Positions 40,041 to 54,484 of a stretch of DNA of 64,000 bases are shown here, piece after piece; position 1 is the stretch's first letter; the number at the start of each line of letters is the position of its first letter. The notes beneath the pieces are model-generated. The model was not told where the DNA came from and ran no database searches. It worked only from the letters and a program-made list of their open reading frames with translations. Both the position numbers and the translations under genes were made by a program. Origin of the DNA: Scylla paramamosain (lineage: Eukaryota > Arthropoda > Malacostraca > Decapoda > Portunidae); NCBI RefSeq assembly GCF_035594125.1, contig NC_087161.1:420001-484000 (forward strand), in the 5' to 3' direction.

Positions 40041-40210
40041 GTAATGGTAAGTTCAATGGTTACAGTGTTTGGTCAAGTGGCCAAACAGTGTACCAGCATG
40101 CATGACTCAACCAAAAGATCATGTGTGAATCCCCAGCTGGGTGGAAACAATATGGGCCTGTCTCCTTTCACACTGCAGCAGATGACCTGTTGTGCTGATC
40201 AGACCAGATG
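40041..40210 (+). mobile_element. Possible tRNA-derived SINE
   Basis: TGGTCAAGTGG (40070-40080) resembles an RNA polymerase III A box and TGTGTGAATCC (40122-40132) a B box (consensus GGTTCGAATCC), 40-50 bases apart as in tRNA genes. No foldable intact tRNA is seen. The 3' boundary is unclear. Confidence 0.4.
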
Positions 40211-40346
40211 AGGAGTATCATCTTTCAAGGCCACATGCTCATCTACACATTCACAGCTGTGCTCAAAACATTTTTTTTTTCTCCTCTTGCACTGACTGCT
40301 CTCCTATCATTGTCCACTCATCCTATTAGTGGTATTCTTTGCCTGA

Positions 40347-40380
<34 letters not shown>

Positions 40381-40929
40381 TATTTGTTAAAGTTTGTTTG
40401 TCCTTCCTAAAGACCCAACCCTACTAACACTTCCTGGTCTGCTCAATCAGACAACTCTCTTCTTACTCCAGTGCTTTAGATTTCCTCATCCATGTGCCTT
40501 ACACAGGCACCACATCTTCATTACACTGAATCTCTCCTCCCTTCCTCCCATATTCCATATCTCAAGCTCATGCAACACACTTTTTACCATTATATTGTCA
40601 AAACAGCCTTCAACACAATACCAGCTACTCCCACCTCACCTTTCCTACTTAATGAATTCTAAATTTATGTTCTTAATTTCTACATTCTTTCCTCCATTCA
40701 CACCAATATGCAACTTCTAATTACTTAAAGCAGTTTATCTTCTCATGCAACTTACAATTCGGAACCATGTTCATCCTCATATCAGTGTTATGTAATAACA
40801 TTAAGGAATACATGACCTACCAGCTATGTTGTATAAGGCCCAGGATGATGCAGCTACTGTTTGGTGCACACTCACTCAGGTGCCTGGTACAGTGCAGCTC
40901 AATGGTTTTAACCATTCTCCTTTAGCCAT
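40211..40929. other. Pyrimidine-rich sequence, no gene recognised
   Basis: Includes (CT)n at 40351-40377. Open frames are Ser/Leu/Phe/Pro-rich without domains. Confidence 0.45.
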
Positions 40930-41255
40930 TTCCCTAGAGTGAGAGATTGGTGCCATGTGCAAGTCTCTTCTAGTTGTTTCTGCCCCTTGTACCTTCCTCT
41001 GTGACTCCCATCATTTGCAGTTCTACCACAGTTCCATCCATCCAGCTATTCTCCTTCTTGGTCTTCCCCCAACTGGTCTCTTCATGTTTTTTTATCCTAT
41101 TATTACTTTTGTAATGCATTCCACTCCTGCTCTTCTTGTCACTTCTTCATTTCATAGATGTTCTCTGAGTGATATACCTATTAGCCACCTGAACATTCTC
41201 AGCTCTGTTCTTTCCAACTTCTTTTCCATTTTCTCTGCCACACCTAAACCACAAA
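40930..41255 (-). mobile_element. LINE reverse-transcriptase C-terminal remnant
   Basis: The - strand reads KKLERTELRMFRWLIGISLR, then EEVTRRAGVE and KRPVGGRPRRRIAGW. This is the RTEMRMLRWI.G.SLR...RR.AGVE...GRPR.RW pattern at the C-terminus of many RTE/R1-like LINEs. Interrupted by stops. Confidence 0.65.
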
Positions 41256-41525
41256 GGTGATTACTCCACTTACACATCCCACAGTTCACATCTTCCTCTC
41301 TCATACATACAAGTCTTCAGTTCCATCCTTTTCACTTGTGCCACATCCATCTCACCTATTACTCACTAGTTCTATCCTCCTGTCACCTGTTGTTCTAAGC
41401 TGGCTGTATGGTGTGAGGTGTGAGGTGTGTAGCTGTGTAGCTGTGGCACCCTTCCCACCCCTGCCACAAGGGTTACAAGTATGATGCTAGTAATGTTGTA
41501 ATGTTTTCATAGTTACACACAGGTA

Positions 41526-41891
41526 CAGTGAACCCTTCATATATAAAAAAAATAAATATCTGGGTGGGGATGATGAGTCTGTTATATCTGGAAATCTGTT
41601 CTATCCACTGGCTGTTATAGCAGTCTTTTAGCAAACTCAGGTCATAACATAAAGGGTGTCATTTGGTGATATGTATTCAAATGCTAGTCACTTTAGTGTT
41701 GCTGACTTTCTGTTGCATCTGATGAAGATTGTTTTGCTGTATTCAATGGTTGTTTGCTAGGCTCTGAGGGGTTGTTATTTCTGCCTCTGATAATAATCAA
41801 GAGCTTGTTGAATGGAAGACTTGCTTGGTAGGCTGAAAAATTTGTGTGTGACACTCACTATACCAGGGTTCACCACATCAAGGGTTCACTG
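41526..41891. mobile_element. MITE with pogo/mariner-type ends
   Basis: 366 bp bounded by CAGTGAACCCTTCAT and, in reverse, CAGTGAACCCTTGAT, each directly flanked by TA, the target duplication expected of Tc1/mariner/pogo elements. No coding capacity. It belongs to the same superfamily type as the Tigger copy but with a different terminal sequence. Confidence 0.75.
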
Positions 41892-42942
41892 TACTCTGCA
41901 CTGCTTAACCTTCTCCCTTGCACATTCTGGGCTGAACATGTTGCTGCCTCTCAAAAAAAATATAACTCAAATAGAGATGAGCCAAAAGCTTGAAAATTTA
42001 AACTAAAAATAAATAAAGATGTTGACGATGAAATCATAATAGACACTGTTGAAAGGATACATACAATGCCTCACTCTGGTAAAGAACAAAGCACAGATGC
42101 TGCCCTGTGTGAGCTGCCAGCACAATTACTTCATCCACAAAGTCAAACTTGTGCAGGACATGTTGCTGTCACCTTGAGGAAAACACTTCTTTATACACAA
42201 CTCATCACATCACCAGACCTTCACATACCACAATTCTGCAATGATGAAAACCAACTTTACTTGTAGGTCTGGGTTTGCAGGTAATAAATTTTTAAGCAAC
42301 CTAAAACATCATTATAATATTTTCAACACTCCTTTGCAATTTTGCATACATTACTTAATACTCAATTCAGTTTCTAACTTCATAAAATCACCTACATTTT
42401 GTTTGTCACAAGTGTATAGAACAGACAATTATAGTGCGTGAGAAAGTTTAGATTTTTAAACTTGATAAAGAATAAATAAGTGAAAAAAAAAATGAATACT
42501 ACTACAAGAATTAATAATAGATAAAATAAAAAAAAAATGATAACAACAAATAAATATAAACAAAAAATAATCCATAATTCAGTAAAATCCTCTAATGGTA
42601 TTCAGAATAAAATAAAACTTGCAGTGTACTGAAGGAAATACAAACTGTGTTAAAAAATCACACAAATTTGTGTGTGTGTGTGTGTGCTTGAGTTTACTGA
42701 TCTGCATTTGTACAAGTTAATTTTCAATTGTAGTGGCTGGCTCCTAGCATAATCATAATATAATAACAAATAATCATACACACCAAAAAAAAAAAAAAAA
42801 AAAAACTAGGAGATAACAAATATTGTAATATCCTACAAATAGGTATATCTTGGAAGCTTTCAGTTATAAACAAAATTTTGGGGCAGCCTGCACAAAAGAA
42901 GAACACAATAAAATTTTCTATAAATGAGAGGTACTAAGTGCC
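41892..42942. other. AT-rich sequence, no gene recognised
   Basis: Contains a poly-A of about 20 at 42784 and short TG and CA runs. No coding signal. Confidence 0.5.
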
Positions 42943-45429
42943 ATGAAACACACACACATACATACACACACACACATAGAGGAAATGATAAGGAAAAGTA
43001 ACAAGGTGCTCTTAATAGGTAACTTGAAAACAAAAGGAATTCACTGGGAGGAGATGGAAGTGAAAGAAAATGTCGGGTCATGGAATGAAGTACTTATGCA
43101 TACCATGAGACAATGGGTGAATGAGCCTACAAGATTCAGAGGAGAAGAAGAACTATCACAGTTGGACTTGATGTTTACAAAAATCCCAGAAAGTAGATCA
43201 AGCATACATTGTCTGAGTCCAATGGGAAGATGGGAGCATGTCACAATAGAAACAGTACTACAGGAGGAAACAGTGTTGCACAGGAATGAACAATTTAGTA
43301 ATGGGAGACAGAACTATGCTGAGGCAAACTTTGCAGAGCTTAAAAAATTTTATGGAAAAAGTAAATGGAATGAGCTATTTGAACGTAAAGTAGTGCAAGA
43401 AAAATATGAGATATTTTTGATCAAGTATAGAGAAGGGGTGCAACAGTTTGTGCCAAGTTATAAAGTGAAAACTGAGAAACATGAATGGTATAATGCCAGG
43501 TGTGTAGAAGCAAAAAAGAAAAAGGACAGGGCATGGAGGAAAATGATAAAAAAGCTGAACACAAATACTAGGGAAGAATACAGAAAGGCAAGGAAAGAAC
43601 ATGGTATAATAAGAGAAGAAAATAATTTTGAAAGTGACATAGTAAGAAAATGCAAGGAAGAGCCCAAACTCTTCTACAGATATGTAAATGTAAAAAAAAA
43701 ATAAACATAGGGATGATGTAAACAAGTTAAAAAGGGAAGGAAAAATTTATGAAACTACTGAGATGAGTAAACTGATGAGTAAGAGTTTTCAATCTGTGTT
43801 TACAAAGGAAACTGATTTTGTGGCACTGAAAGTGGCATGACAGAATGAGGGAATACAGGAAATACAAGTAAAGAGACAAGAAATCAAGAGACTGCTGGAA
43901 GAGCTGGATGTTAGAAAAGCTATGGGACCAGATCAAGTAAATGGATGGATATTAAAAGAATGCAGAGAACAAATGCAGGAACCCATATGGGATATAATTA
44001 ACAGCTCATTGAAAGAAGGAAAAGTACCTAGGCAATGGAAAAGAGCTAATATAGTCCCAATATAAAAAAGGGGTAATAAAATGAAACCGTTAAATTACAG
44101 ACCAGTGTCACTAACAAGTATTGTGAGCAAGCTTTGTAAAATAGTAATTAAAGATAGACGAGTGCAATATTTAGGAGATGAAAAGATAATTACAGAACAG
44201 CAATTTAGATTCAGGAAAGAAAGACCCTGTGTCACAAATCTACAAAGCTCTTATACAAGAATAATAGACGGAATGCAAGAGGGGGATGGATGGGTTGATG
44301 TGGTATACCTGGATTTCAAAAAAGCATTTGATAAAATTTCCCACAAAAGTCTTATGTGGAAGTTAGAGAATGAAGGAGGACTAAAGGGTGCAATACTGAG
44401 ATAGATGGAGGATTATTTATAAGGGAGGGAAATAAGAACAGAAATCAGAGACACTAATTCAAGTTGGAGTGAAGTGGCAAGTGGGGTACTGCAAGGACCT
44501 GTGTTGGCACCCATTATGTTTCAAATATATGTAAATGATATGACGGAGGATCTAAATAGTTATATAAACCTTTTTTTTGCTGATAATGCAAAAATAATTC
44601 AAATAATAAAGGATGAAAATGACTGCAAGGAGTTACAAAATGATATTGACAAGATACATGCATGGAGCCACAGATGGAAACTAGAATTTAATGTCAGGAA
44701 ATGCCACATGTTGGATATAGGAAAAAGTAAAAAGTTACCTTCATGGTATAACAAAATGGGAGGAAAAATAATAACAAAAAGTAATGAAGAAAAAGATTTA
44801 GGAGTAATGTTCCAGGGCACACTATCACCTGAAAGGCATGTAAATGAAATATTTGGCTCTACATACATCTTGTTAACAAACATTAGGGTGGCGTTTAACT
44901 ATTTAGATAAAGAAATGATGAAGAAAATAATAACAAGCATGATATGACTTACTTTCGAATATGCAGTAGTAGTTTGTGTTCCACATAGAAAAAGATATAC
45001 GGAAATGGAAAGAATACAGAGGATAGTGAAAAAGGTGGTACCAGAACTGAAAGACTTAGCTATGAAGAAAGATTTGAAGAGATGGGATTACCAACACTAC
45101 GAGAGAAGAGAAAGAGGAGACCTGATGACAATGTACAAATTAGTAAACAATACAGAAAGAATAGACAGAAATTACTTGAGACCACATAAAGAGGGAGGGA
45201 GGGAGAGATGGATGAGGGGGCATGGGAAGAAAATAAAGAAGAGTGGATGTTTGAGTGACATAAAAAATACAGCTTCCCGTATCAAATTGTTGAAATCTGG
45301 AATGATCTGAAGGATGAGGTGATTGTGGAAAACACTGTACACATGTTTAAAGAGAAACTGGATAAATATGGTTATGGAGACAGGACAAAATGAACTTTGT
45401 CTCATCCCCTGTACAATACAACTAAGTAA

Positions 45430-45486
<57 letters not shown>
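42943..45486 (+). mobile_element. LINE-B: CR1-like retrotransposon, inactive, ending in (CA)n
   Basis: A 5'-truncated element starting at a short CA run. The endonuclease remnant 42975-43260 reads VLLIGNLKTKGIHW (family GDFN) and SPMGRWEHVTIE (family G-SDH), so its catalytic residues are changed. Reverse transcriptase 43900-44950: AMGPDQVNGWILK, KPLNYRPVSLTSIVSKL, YLDFKKAFDKISHKSL, VLQGPVLAPIMFQIYVNDM and FFADNAKI, where FADD has become FADN. The thumb and C-terminal region 45005-45400 reads RIQRIVKKVVPELKDLAM. The 3' end CAACTAAGTAAATA passes into (CA)n (45432-45486). A second, 3'-only copy lies at 60680-61080. Confidence 0.9.
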
Positions 45487-45487
<1 letters not shown>

Positions 45488-47224
45488 GGACACAACAGAG
45501 TTATAGACACACCATTATCACCATCACTTCATCAAGCATTCTTGTCTCCTTTTAGGGGGCAGGATGGCTCACAAGTTTCTGCCATGGACACATAGTGGTG
45601 GGGCACTCCTGGCATGGCCATCCCCAGCGAGAGGGGTGAGGCAGTGTCCACAGTGAACACACTACAAACACATCCTGTGATTTCTGTAAATTTTTATTCA
45701 TCTTAATCCCTAATGACAGATCTGAAAGGGGTTTGTATGCAGTCTCATGTGTTAAAATAATGTAAATGGCCTTAATATGAATATATACATAAATATGAAT
45801 GCATTTCTTGAATATGTACATCTCCGAGTTGTTTTACTGTTCTGGTGTATATGAGATTATGCATAGTAAAAAAATGGAGAGCCAAAGTACTGAATTTTCA
45901 TGTCACAACCAAATTTTTGGTATATTCAAAGAAGCATTTAGTAACCAGTGGATGACTAGTAGTGCTGTCATTTTTAATCCAATAAGGAATTTTTCTGTAC
46001 TTGAAATTTTACTCCAAGTGACTCATCTATAGACCTGTAAACCAGGCAAAGATCCTCCATGAAGGGCAACTGAGGCAAGACATCACATATGTCTCTCACC
46101 AGCAATACAAGTACAGAAGGGATCCTGGTCTTGTCATTCCATCCCTTTCAACCAAGGAGGGAGTACAGTGGTGGTATTTTCCCCATCTGCCAATGCAATG
46201 TGTGGCTGAGATTTGCAAAGACATCTGTATGCATGTGCATACCAAGCTGATTACAGAGGTGCCAGAATGATAAAACCCAATAAAGTGGTACTGCAAAATG
46301 ATACTGTATTAATATCTGTGAAGGCAGAGGGTGGGTAATGGAGCAGATACTGGTATGGCCAATGTGAAAGCAAAATAAGATAAGATTTGAAACTGACTGA
46401 TATTTTCATAAACAAGGAACAATAAGTGATGCACAGTATTTGGATGACTGGCAAAATGTCATAAATAATGAAGATTTCTGACTAATTGTCTGTAGGTGGC
46501 AGAATATTGGCAGATCCATCTGGCTAGATTCCCGCGCACACTTGCTCACTAGTTGTAAGTTCCCAAGTGATCGATGGAATGTTCCTCAAGCAGCATTCAG
46601 CTGCAAGACTTTATGCCTTATTTGAAATGAAAGAACCTAGAATAATTACTTGCCCAATTCAATCTGTGGGGATGAAGACAGTGCTGTGTGGGTTTGAAAA
46701 ACAATCTTTTAAGGTGTGTAACTGTCCATGGCTTTATTCTACTATCTCATCTCTCTCTCTCTCTCTCTCTCTCATATGCATCTTTATTTTTAAAGCTGTA
46801 AAGATACTCATATCACAAAAATATCTGGTACAGTACAAGACATAGCTGGTTTATGTGAATGCAACAACATTAGCACAAAGAATTAGATATATACATGTCT
46901 TGTGACATCTCATGCCTTGAATAACCTGGCCATTATTAATCACTTTTGCCTCTAACATTACACAAGTGTTGGTAGGTCAGTGACACAATGCCACACGACA
47001 TGAGTGTTGGTGGTTTAGTGACACAGCACCACAACTAAAACTTTACAGTCCCTAATTTCCACATGAGCATTCCCCACTTGCCGGGTGGTAAGACTGTTTT
47101 TTAAATAAAAGTCCAAATTTATCATATTTCATGTGCCTATTTCCTTAGTGCTACTTACTATATGTTTGTACAATGAATCCATGAGGGTGTACAGTGCATT
47201 ACAACCACACCCACAGTGTTCCTA
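45487..47224. other. Intergenic sequence between LINE-B and zinc-finger gene 2
   Basis: AT-rich, with a short (CT)n at 46750. No recognisable gene on either strand. It would be downstream (3') of zinc-finger gene 2. Confidence 0.5.
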
Positions 47225-48142
47225 TCAAAGTCTCTTCTTCATGCCAGGGTGATGCCTGCTAAAGTGTTGGGCAAGATGACTCTTGCGAGAAAAACCTTTG
47301 CCACATTTATGACACTTGTGTTTCTTATCAAGTGTGTGAATTTTTATGTGTCTCAGAAGGTTAGATCTCCACCTAAACTGAATGCCACACCAAATACACT
47401 CAAATTCCTTCACATCAGAATGCACCCTAGAGTGCTGCAGCATGCTCTTCTTGTTCACAAATCCTTTCCCACACTCGTCACACTTGAACCTCTTCCGTGA
47501 AATATTGGAGCCAGAGGACACCTTGCGTTTGGTGTTCTTGACAACCTTCTTGGGAGTAATGGTGTTGGTCTGTTTTGGTGCAGTGTGGACAACCTCCTTT
47601 GAGGCACTGTCATGGCAGGTCCTCATGTGGTGGATGAGGAGAGGCTTAATACTGAAATATTTCCCACATACAGTGCAAATATGTCTTACCATTTTCTTCT
47701 TCTGGCCATGACGTTTCAAGTGTCGCCTGAGGTTATTCCTCCATTTGAACTGAAAGCCGCACAGTTCACACTCATACTCTCTCACGTCAGAATGCACCTT
47801 GCCATGTTGCAGGAAGCACGCCCTTGTTGAAAACTCCTTTCCACATATTTCACATTTATATTCTTTCACTCCTAAATGCAATAATTTATGTGCTCTGAGA
47901 TCAATCTTTCTGTAGAATCGTTTATTACACTCCTCACATTCATAATTTTTAGGAGTTTTGTGCTTGTCCAAGTGTTGGTTCAGCTTGCTCTCACTCAAGA
48001 ACACTTCCTCACACTTTTCACAACAGAAGACAGTCACTCCTCGGTGCGACAGAGAATGCTGCACATGCCTGCTGCTGCTGTTCAGGATTTCCCCACACTC
48101 ATCACACACAAATCTCCTGGTTTCCTCCATCCTGGCCTCCAC
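47225..48142 (-). CDS. C2H2 zinc-finger protein 2
   Basis: Likely nuclear DNA-binding protein. The exon opens at 48142 with GTGGAGGCCAGG after a possible AG acceptor; the first ATG is at 48130, giving 301 residues and a TGA or TAA-class stop at 47225. Nine fingers: CDECGEIL, CEKCEEVF, CEECNKRF, CEICGKEF, CELCGFQF, CTVCGKYF, CDECGKGF, CIWCGIQF and CHKCGKGF. A Lys/Thr-rich spacer (TITPKKVVKNTKRKVSSGSN) separates finger 6 from finger 7 and may include a nuclear signal. The first two fingers and their upstream bases are nearly identical in DNA to gene 1 (31678-31860); after HLDKH the genes diverge to ordinary paralogue level. The finger 6 region is intact here, and the decayed finger of gene 1 is absent. 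Convergent with gene 1. Confidence 0.87.
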   Translation of the reverse strand: MEARMEETRRFVCDECGEILNSSSRHVQHSLSHRGVTVFCCEKCEEVFLSESKLNQHLDKHKTPKNYECEECNKRFYRKIDLRAHKLLHLGVKEYKCEICGKEFSTRACFLQHGKVHSDVREYECELCGFQFKWRNNLRRHLKRHGQKKKMVRHICTVCGKYFSIKPLLIHHMRTCHDSASKEVVHTAPKQTNTITPKKVVKNTKRKVSSGSNISRKRFKCDECGKGFVNKKSMLQHSRVHSDVKEFECIWCGIQFRWRSNLLRHIKIHTLDKKHKCHKCGKGFSRKSHLAQHFSRHHPGMKKRL

Positions 48143-48158
48143 CTATGCTTACACACAG

Positions 48159-48219
<61 letters not shown>

Positions 48220-48238
48220 ACACACACACACACACACA
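48143..48238 (-). promoter_or_regulatory. UG-repeat 3' splice-site region of zinc-finger gene 2
   Basis: On the - strand (TG)n (48238 down to about 48160) is followed by GACTGTGTGTAAGCATAG before the exon at 48142. Parallel to the tract before gene 1. If the exon instead starts transcription nearby, this would simply be a microsatellite. Confidence 0.45.
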
Positions 48239-48714
48239 ACTCACTGTCAAGTGTGGTGGCTCCACATGTGATGTGGAACACACTTGGGGCAATGACCCCT
48301 TCTGACACACTACACACTGAGCAGCAAAGTGGGCCACTTTATCACAGACCACATCATTCTTCCAAGTGAACACCAACAACTCCTTTACAACAGTCTGGGT
48401 GGGCAAGCAGGTGAAGTGTGCAGCCAACTGGAGTTGTGAACTGCTGCTGTTATGGGCCACGCTCACTGGTGGTGGTGGTAGTGCTGGAATAACTGCCTGC
48501 TGCAATGCTGGCCAACTCTTTCCTCCTTTCCAAAGCCTGAAAAAAAAAAAAAAAAGCATTACATATTTGTAAAACCCCAAATGATGAGTCAACCCTTCCT
48601 GCCTACTCTGTGCAAGCAACAATCATTATAAAGCACCATCATCACCAACAACCACATTCAGTCACTGCTAGTATAAATGAGCAAGCCAAACTTTGGAAAT
48701 TCATAAATCCTGAG
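48239..48714. other. Upstream region of zinc-finger gene 2
   Basis: The - strand contains a long T run ending TTTCAG (about 48540), then a 70-bp stretch ending CACCA|GTGAGC: an acceptor and donor pair without an ATG. It could be a 5'UTR exon. Not supported further. Confidence 0.35.
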
Positions 48715-48726
48715 AATTAGGTAGTG

Positions 48727-49215
48727 TTACAATGGCAGGGAAACAGTTGTAGTGACTGTGTGTGTGTGAAGTATTAGTATGAGTTTTGAGAAGTGTTGCT
48801 GGAGATTGCTGCTGGTGGGAAAGTGATGCTCAGATGACCTTGAGTAGATGTCACTGATTGGATGCTGTGCCTGAAAGTGGTGACCAATCAGTGATGATTC
48901 AATGTATTAAAAAGCCTCGCAGGAAGCCGGGAGTTGGTCTCTCCATGGTGTTTCATTCCACATCACCTCCGTGTCATGCTGTGGGTCAAAGTCATGCCTT
49001 CCTTGACTGTGTTTGTGTCATTTGTGTGTCATGCCTTCCTTGATTGTGTTTATGTCATATGTGTGTGTCCTCAGCCACACACCATACGTATTGGGATGCC
49101 AAGCTCTTCTCCCCTTGAGCAGCTGTGTGGAAGTTGTGCTGGTGTGGGTTTATCATGCCCACACCTAGCCTTGTGTGTTTTGTGTAGTTGGCCAGGTGAC
49201 TCTGCCTCTTCTTCT
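48727..49215 (-). repeat. Inverted segmental duplication, arm 2 block R1
   Basis: Reverse-orientation match to 26140-26752, including TGATTGGATGCTGTGCCTG, GTATTAAAAAGCC, GTGTTTCATTCCA, GTCCTCAGCCACACACCAT and ATGCCCACACCTAGCC. Arm 1 has a 216-bp (CA)n where arm 2 has a few bases. A 33-bp local duplication of ATGCCTTCCTTGA sits at 48995-49060. Confidence 0.82.
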
Positions 49216-49227
49216 CCATTTACTTTA

Positions 49228-51205
<1,978 letters not shown>

Positions 51206-51228
51206 GAATTTATAATTTTGAGTGAAGG

Positions 51229-54200
51229 TTTTTTTTTTTATGTAGGAAGGACACTGGCCAAGGGCAACAAAAATCCAATAAAAAAATATGCCCACCGAAA
51301 TGCCAGTCCCATAAAACGGTCAAAGCAGTGGTCAAAAATTGATGAATAAGTGTCTTGAAACCTCCCTCTTGAAGGAATTCAAGTCATAGGAAGGTGGAAA
51401 TACAGAAGCAGGCAGGGAGTTCCAGAGTTTACCAGAGAAAGGGATGAATGATTGAGAATACTAGTTAACTCTTGCATTAGAGAGGTGGACAGAATAGGGG
51501 TGAGAGAAAGAAGAAAGTCTTGTGCAGCGAGGCCACGGGAGGAGGGGAGGCATGCAGTTAGCAAGATCAGAAGAGCAGTTAGCATGAAAATAGTGGTAGA
51601 AGACAGCTAGATATGCAACCTTGCGGAGGTGAGAGAGAGGCTGAAGACAGTCAGTTAGAGGAGAGGAGTTGATGAAACGAAAAGCTTTTGATTCCACCCT
51701 GTCTGAAGAAGAGGGGATAGTTGTCTGGAAGGTTGTGTCGAGTTGATAGATGAAGGAATTGAGTTTTTGAGGCATTGAACAATACCAAGTTTGCTCTGCC
51801 CCAATCAGAAATTTTAGAAAGATCAGAAGTCAAGCGTTCTGTGGCTTCCCTGCGTGAAATGTTTACCTCCTGAAGGGTTGGATGTCTATGAAAAGACGTG
51901 GAAAAGTACAGGGTGGTATCATCAGCGTAGGAGTGGATAGGACAAGAAGTTTGGTTTAGAAGATCATTAATGAATAATAAGAAGAGAGTGGATGACAGGA
52001 CAGAACCCTGAGGAACACCACTGTTAATAGATTTAGGAGAAGAACAGTGACTGTCTACCACAGCAGCAATAGAACGGTCAGAAAGGAAACTTGAGATGAA
52101 GTTACAGAGAGAAATAGAAACCGTAGGATGGTAGTTTGGAAATCAAAGTTTTGTGCCAGACTCTATCAAAAGCTTTTGATATGCCCAAGGCAACAGCAAA
52201 AGTTTCACCAAAATCTCTAAAAGAGGATGACCAAGACTCAGTAAGGAGAGCCAGAAGATCACCAGTAGAGCGGCCTTGATGGAACCCATATTGGCGATCA
52301 GATAGAAGGTTGTGAAGTGATAGATGTTTAAGAATCTTCCTGTTGAGAATAGATTAAAAAACTTTAGATAGGCAGGAAATTAAAGCAATAGGATGGTAGT
52401 TTGAGGGATTAGAACGGTCACCAGGTTGAACAGGAACAGGAACAGGAACAGGTTGAATGTAGGCAAACTTCCAGCAAGAAGGAAAGGAAGATGTTGAAAG
52501 ACAGAGCTGAAAGAGTTTGACTAGGCAAGGTGCAAGCACGGAGGCACAGTTTTGGAGGACAATAAGAGGGACCCCATCAGGTCCATAAGCCTTCCGAGGG
52601 TTTAGGCCAGCAAGGGCATGGAAAACATCATTGCGAAGAATTTTAATAGGTGGTATGAAGTAGTCAGAGGATGGAGGAGAGGGAGGAACAAGCTCAGAAT
52701 CGTCCAAGGTAGAGTTTTTAGCAAAGGTTTGAGAGAAGAATTCAGCTTTAGAGATAGATGTGATAGCAGTGGTGCCATCTGGTTGAAATAGAGGAGGGAA
52801 AGAAGAAGCATAGTTATTGGAGATATTTTTGTCTAGATGCCAGAAGTCACGAGGGGAGTTAGATCTTGAAAGGTTTTGACATTTTCTGTTAATGAAGGAG
52901 TTTTTGGCTAGTTGGAGAACAGACTTGGCATGGTTCTGGGCAGAAATATAAAGTGCATGAGATTCTGGTGATGGAAGGCTTAAGTACCTTTTGTGGGCCA
53001 TGAGAACAAGCTGTGTTAAACCAAGGTTTAGAAGGTTTAGGTCGAGAAAAAGAGTGAGGAATGTACGCCTCCATGCCAGACACTATCACCTCTGTTATGC
53101 GCTCAGCACACAAAGACGGGTCTCTGACACGGAAGCAGTAGTCCTTCCAAGGAAAATCAGCAAAATACCTCCTCAGGTCCCCCCAACTAGCAGAGGCAAA
53201 ATGCCAGAGGCACCTTCACTTAGGGGATCCTGAGGAGGGATTGGAGTGATAGATAAAGATAAAGATATGAGATTGTGATTGGAGGAGCCCAACGGAGAGG
53301 AAAGGGTGACAGCATAAGCAGAAGGATTAGAGGTCAGGAAAAGGTCAAGAATGTTGGGCATATCTCCAAGACAGTCAGGAACACGAGTAGGGTGTTGCAC
53401 CAATTGCTCTAGGTCATGGTGGATAGCAAAGTTGTAGGCTAGTTCACCAGGGTGGTCAGTGAAGGGAGAGGAAAGCCAAAGCTGGTGGTGAACATTGAAG
53501 TCTCCAAGAATGGAGATCTCTGCAAAAGGGAAGAGGGTCAGAATGTGCTCTACTTTGGAAGTTAAGTAGTCAAAGAATTTCTTATAGTCAGAGGAGTCAG
53601 GTGAGAGGTATACAGCACAAATAAATTTAGTATGAGAGTGACTCTGTAGTTGTAGCCAGATGGTGGAAAACTCGGAAGATTCAAGAGCGTGGGCACGAGA
53701 GCAGGTTAAGTCATTGCATACATAAACGCAGCATCCAGCTTTGGATCGAAAATGAGGATAGAGAAAGTAGGAGGGTACAGAAAAGGGGCTACTGTCAGTT
53801 GCCTTAGACACCTGAGTTTCGGTGAGGAAAAGAAGATGAGGTTTAGAAGAGGAGAGGTGGTGTTCTACAGATTGAAAATGAGATCTTAGACCGTGAATGT
53901 TGCAGAAGTTAATGAAGAAAAAGTTGGGGGTGTCAAGACACTTAGGGTCGTCGACAGAAAGGCAGTCCGACCTGGGGACATTTATGGTCCCCTCCCCAGA
54001 TGGGGACTCCGAGGCTGGTGTAGGAGTCGCCATGATGATTTTAAAATTTTTGAGTGAAAGGTGTGTGTGTTATTAGGTGCTTGTAGTTTTGTGTGGAGGA
54101 AGAGAGTTGTCTTTAGAGGGCAGGCTGTGACTGCCCCCTTGTGTTGTGAGACACAAAGGGAAATGTTCAGTGAGGTCACAGCTGGGTTAAATGATAAGTT

Positions 54201-54480
54201 CACAGCACCCCCTGAACAGTGCTTTAGACCTCACTGAGAGTAATTATCATTTCGGCAGGTGTCTGCTGCTGAAGTGTGAGTGTAATTAGGTGCATGTAGT
54301 TTTGTGTGAAGGAAGAGAATTATCTTTAGAGGGTAGGCTGTGACTGACCCCTTGTGTTGTGAGACAGAGTTCAGTGTTGGGGCTGTTGCTGGGTTATTGA
54401 TAAGTTCACACCACACCCTAATTCAGTGCTTCAAGTCTCACTGGAATTATTGTTTTGGCTGGTATCTACTGCCTCCTGGT
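51229..54480 (-). mobile_element. LINE-A copy 5, near full length, with doubled 5'UTR
   Basis: The - strand has two successive 5'UTR units (54480-54270 and 54270-54034), then the endonuclease 54033-53173 ([59 protein letters not shown]). A frameshift near 53215 follows, then reverse transcriptase blocks 53001-51651 (AYGPDGVPLIVLQNC, stop after LSKVF, SGVPQGSVLSSTLFLLF, YADD at 51929-51918). About 200 bp after NYPLF are deleted, followed by the C-terminal region and poly-A. SDHN of the endonuclease is SNHN here. The 5' junction with the duplicated block R2 is exact relative to arm 1. Confidence 0.93.
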
Positions 54481-54484
54481 GTAG

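Noticed and set aside
40068..40135. Functional tRNA gene
   Set aside because: Box-like motifs only; acceptor stem and anticodon arm do not fold convincingly.
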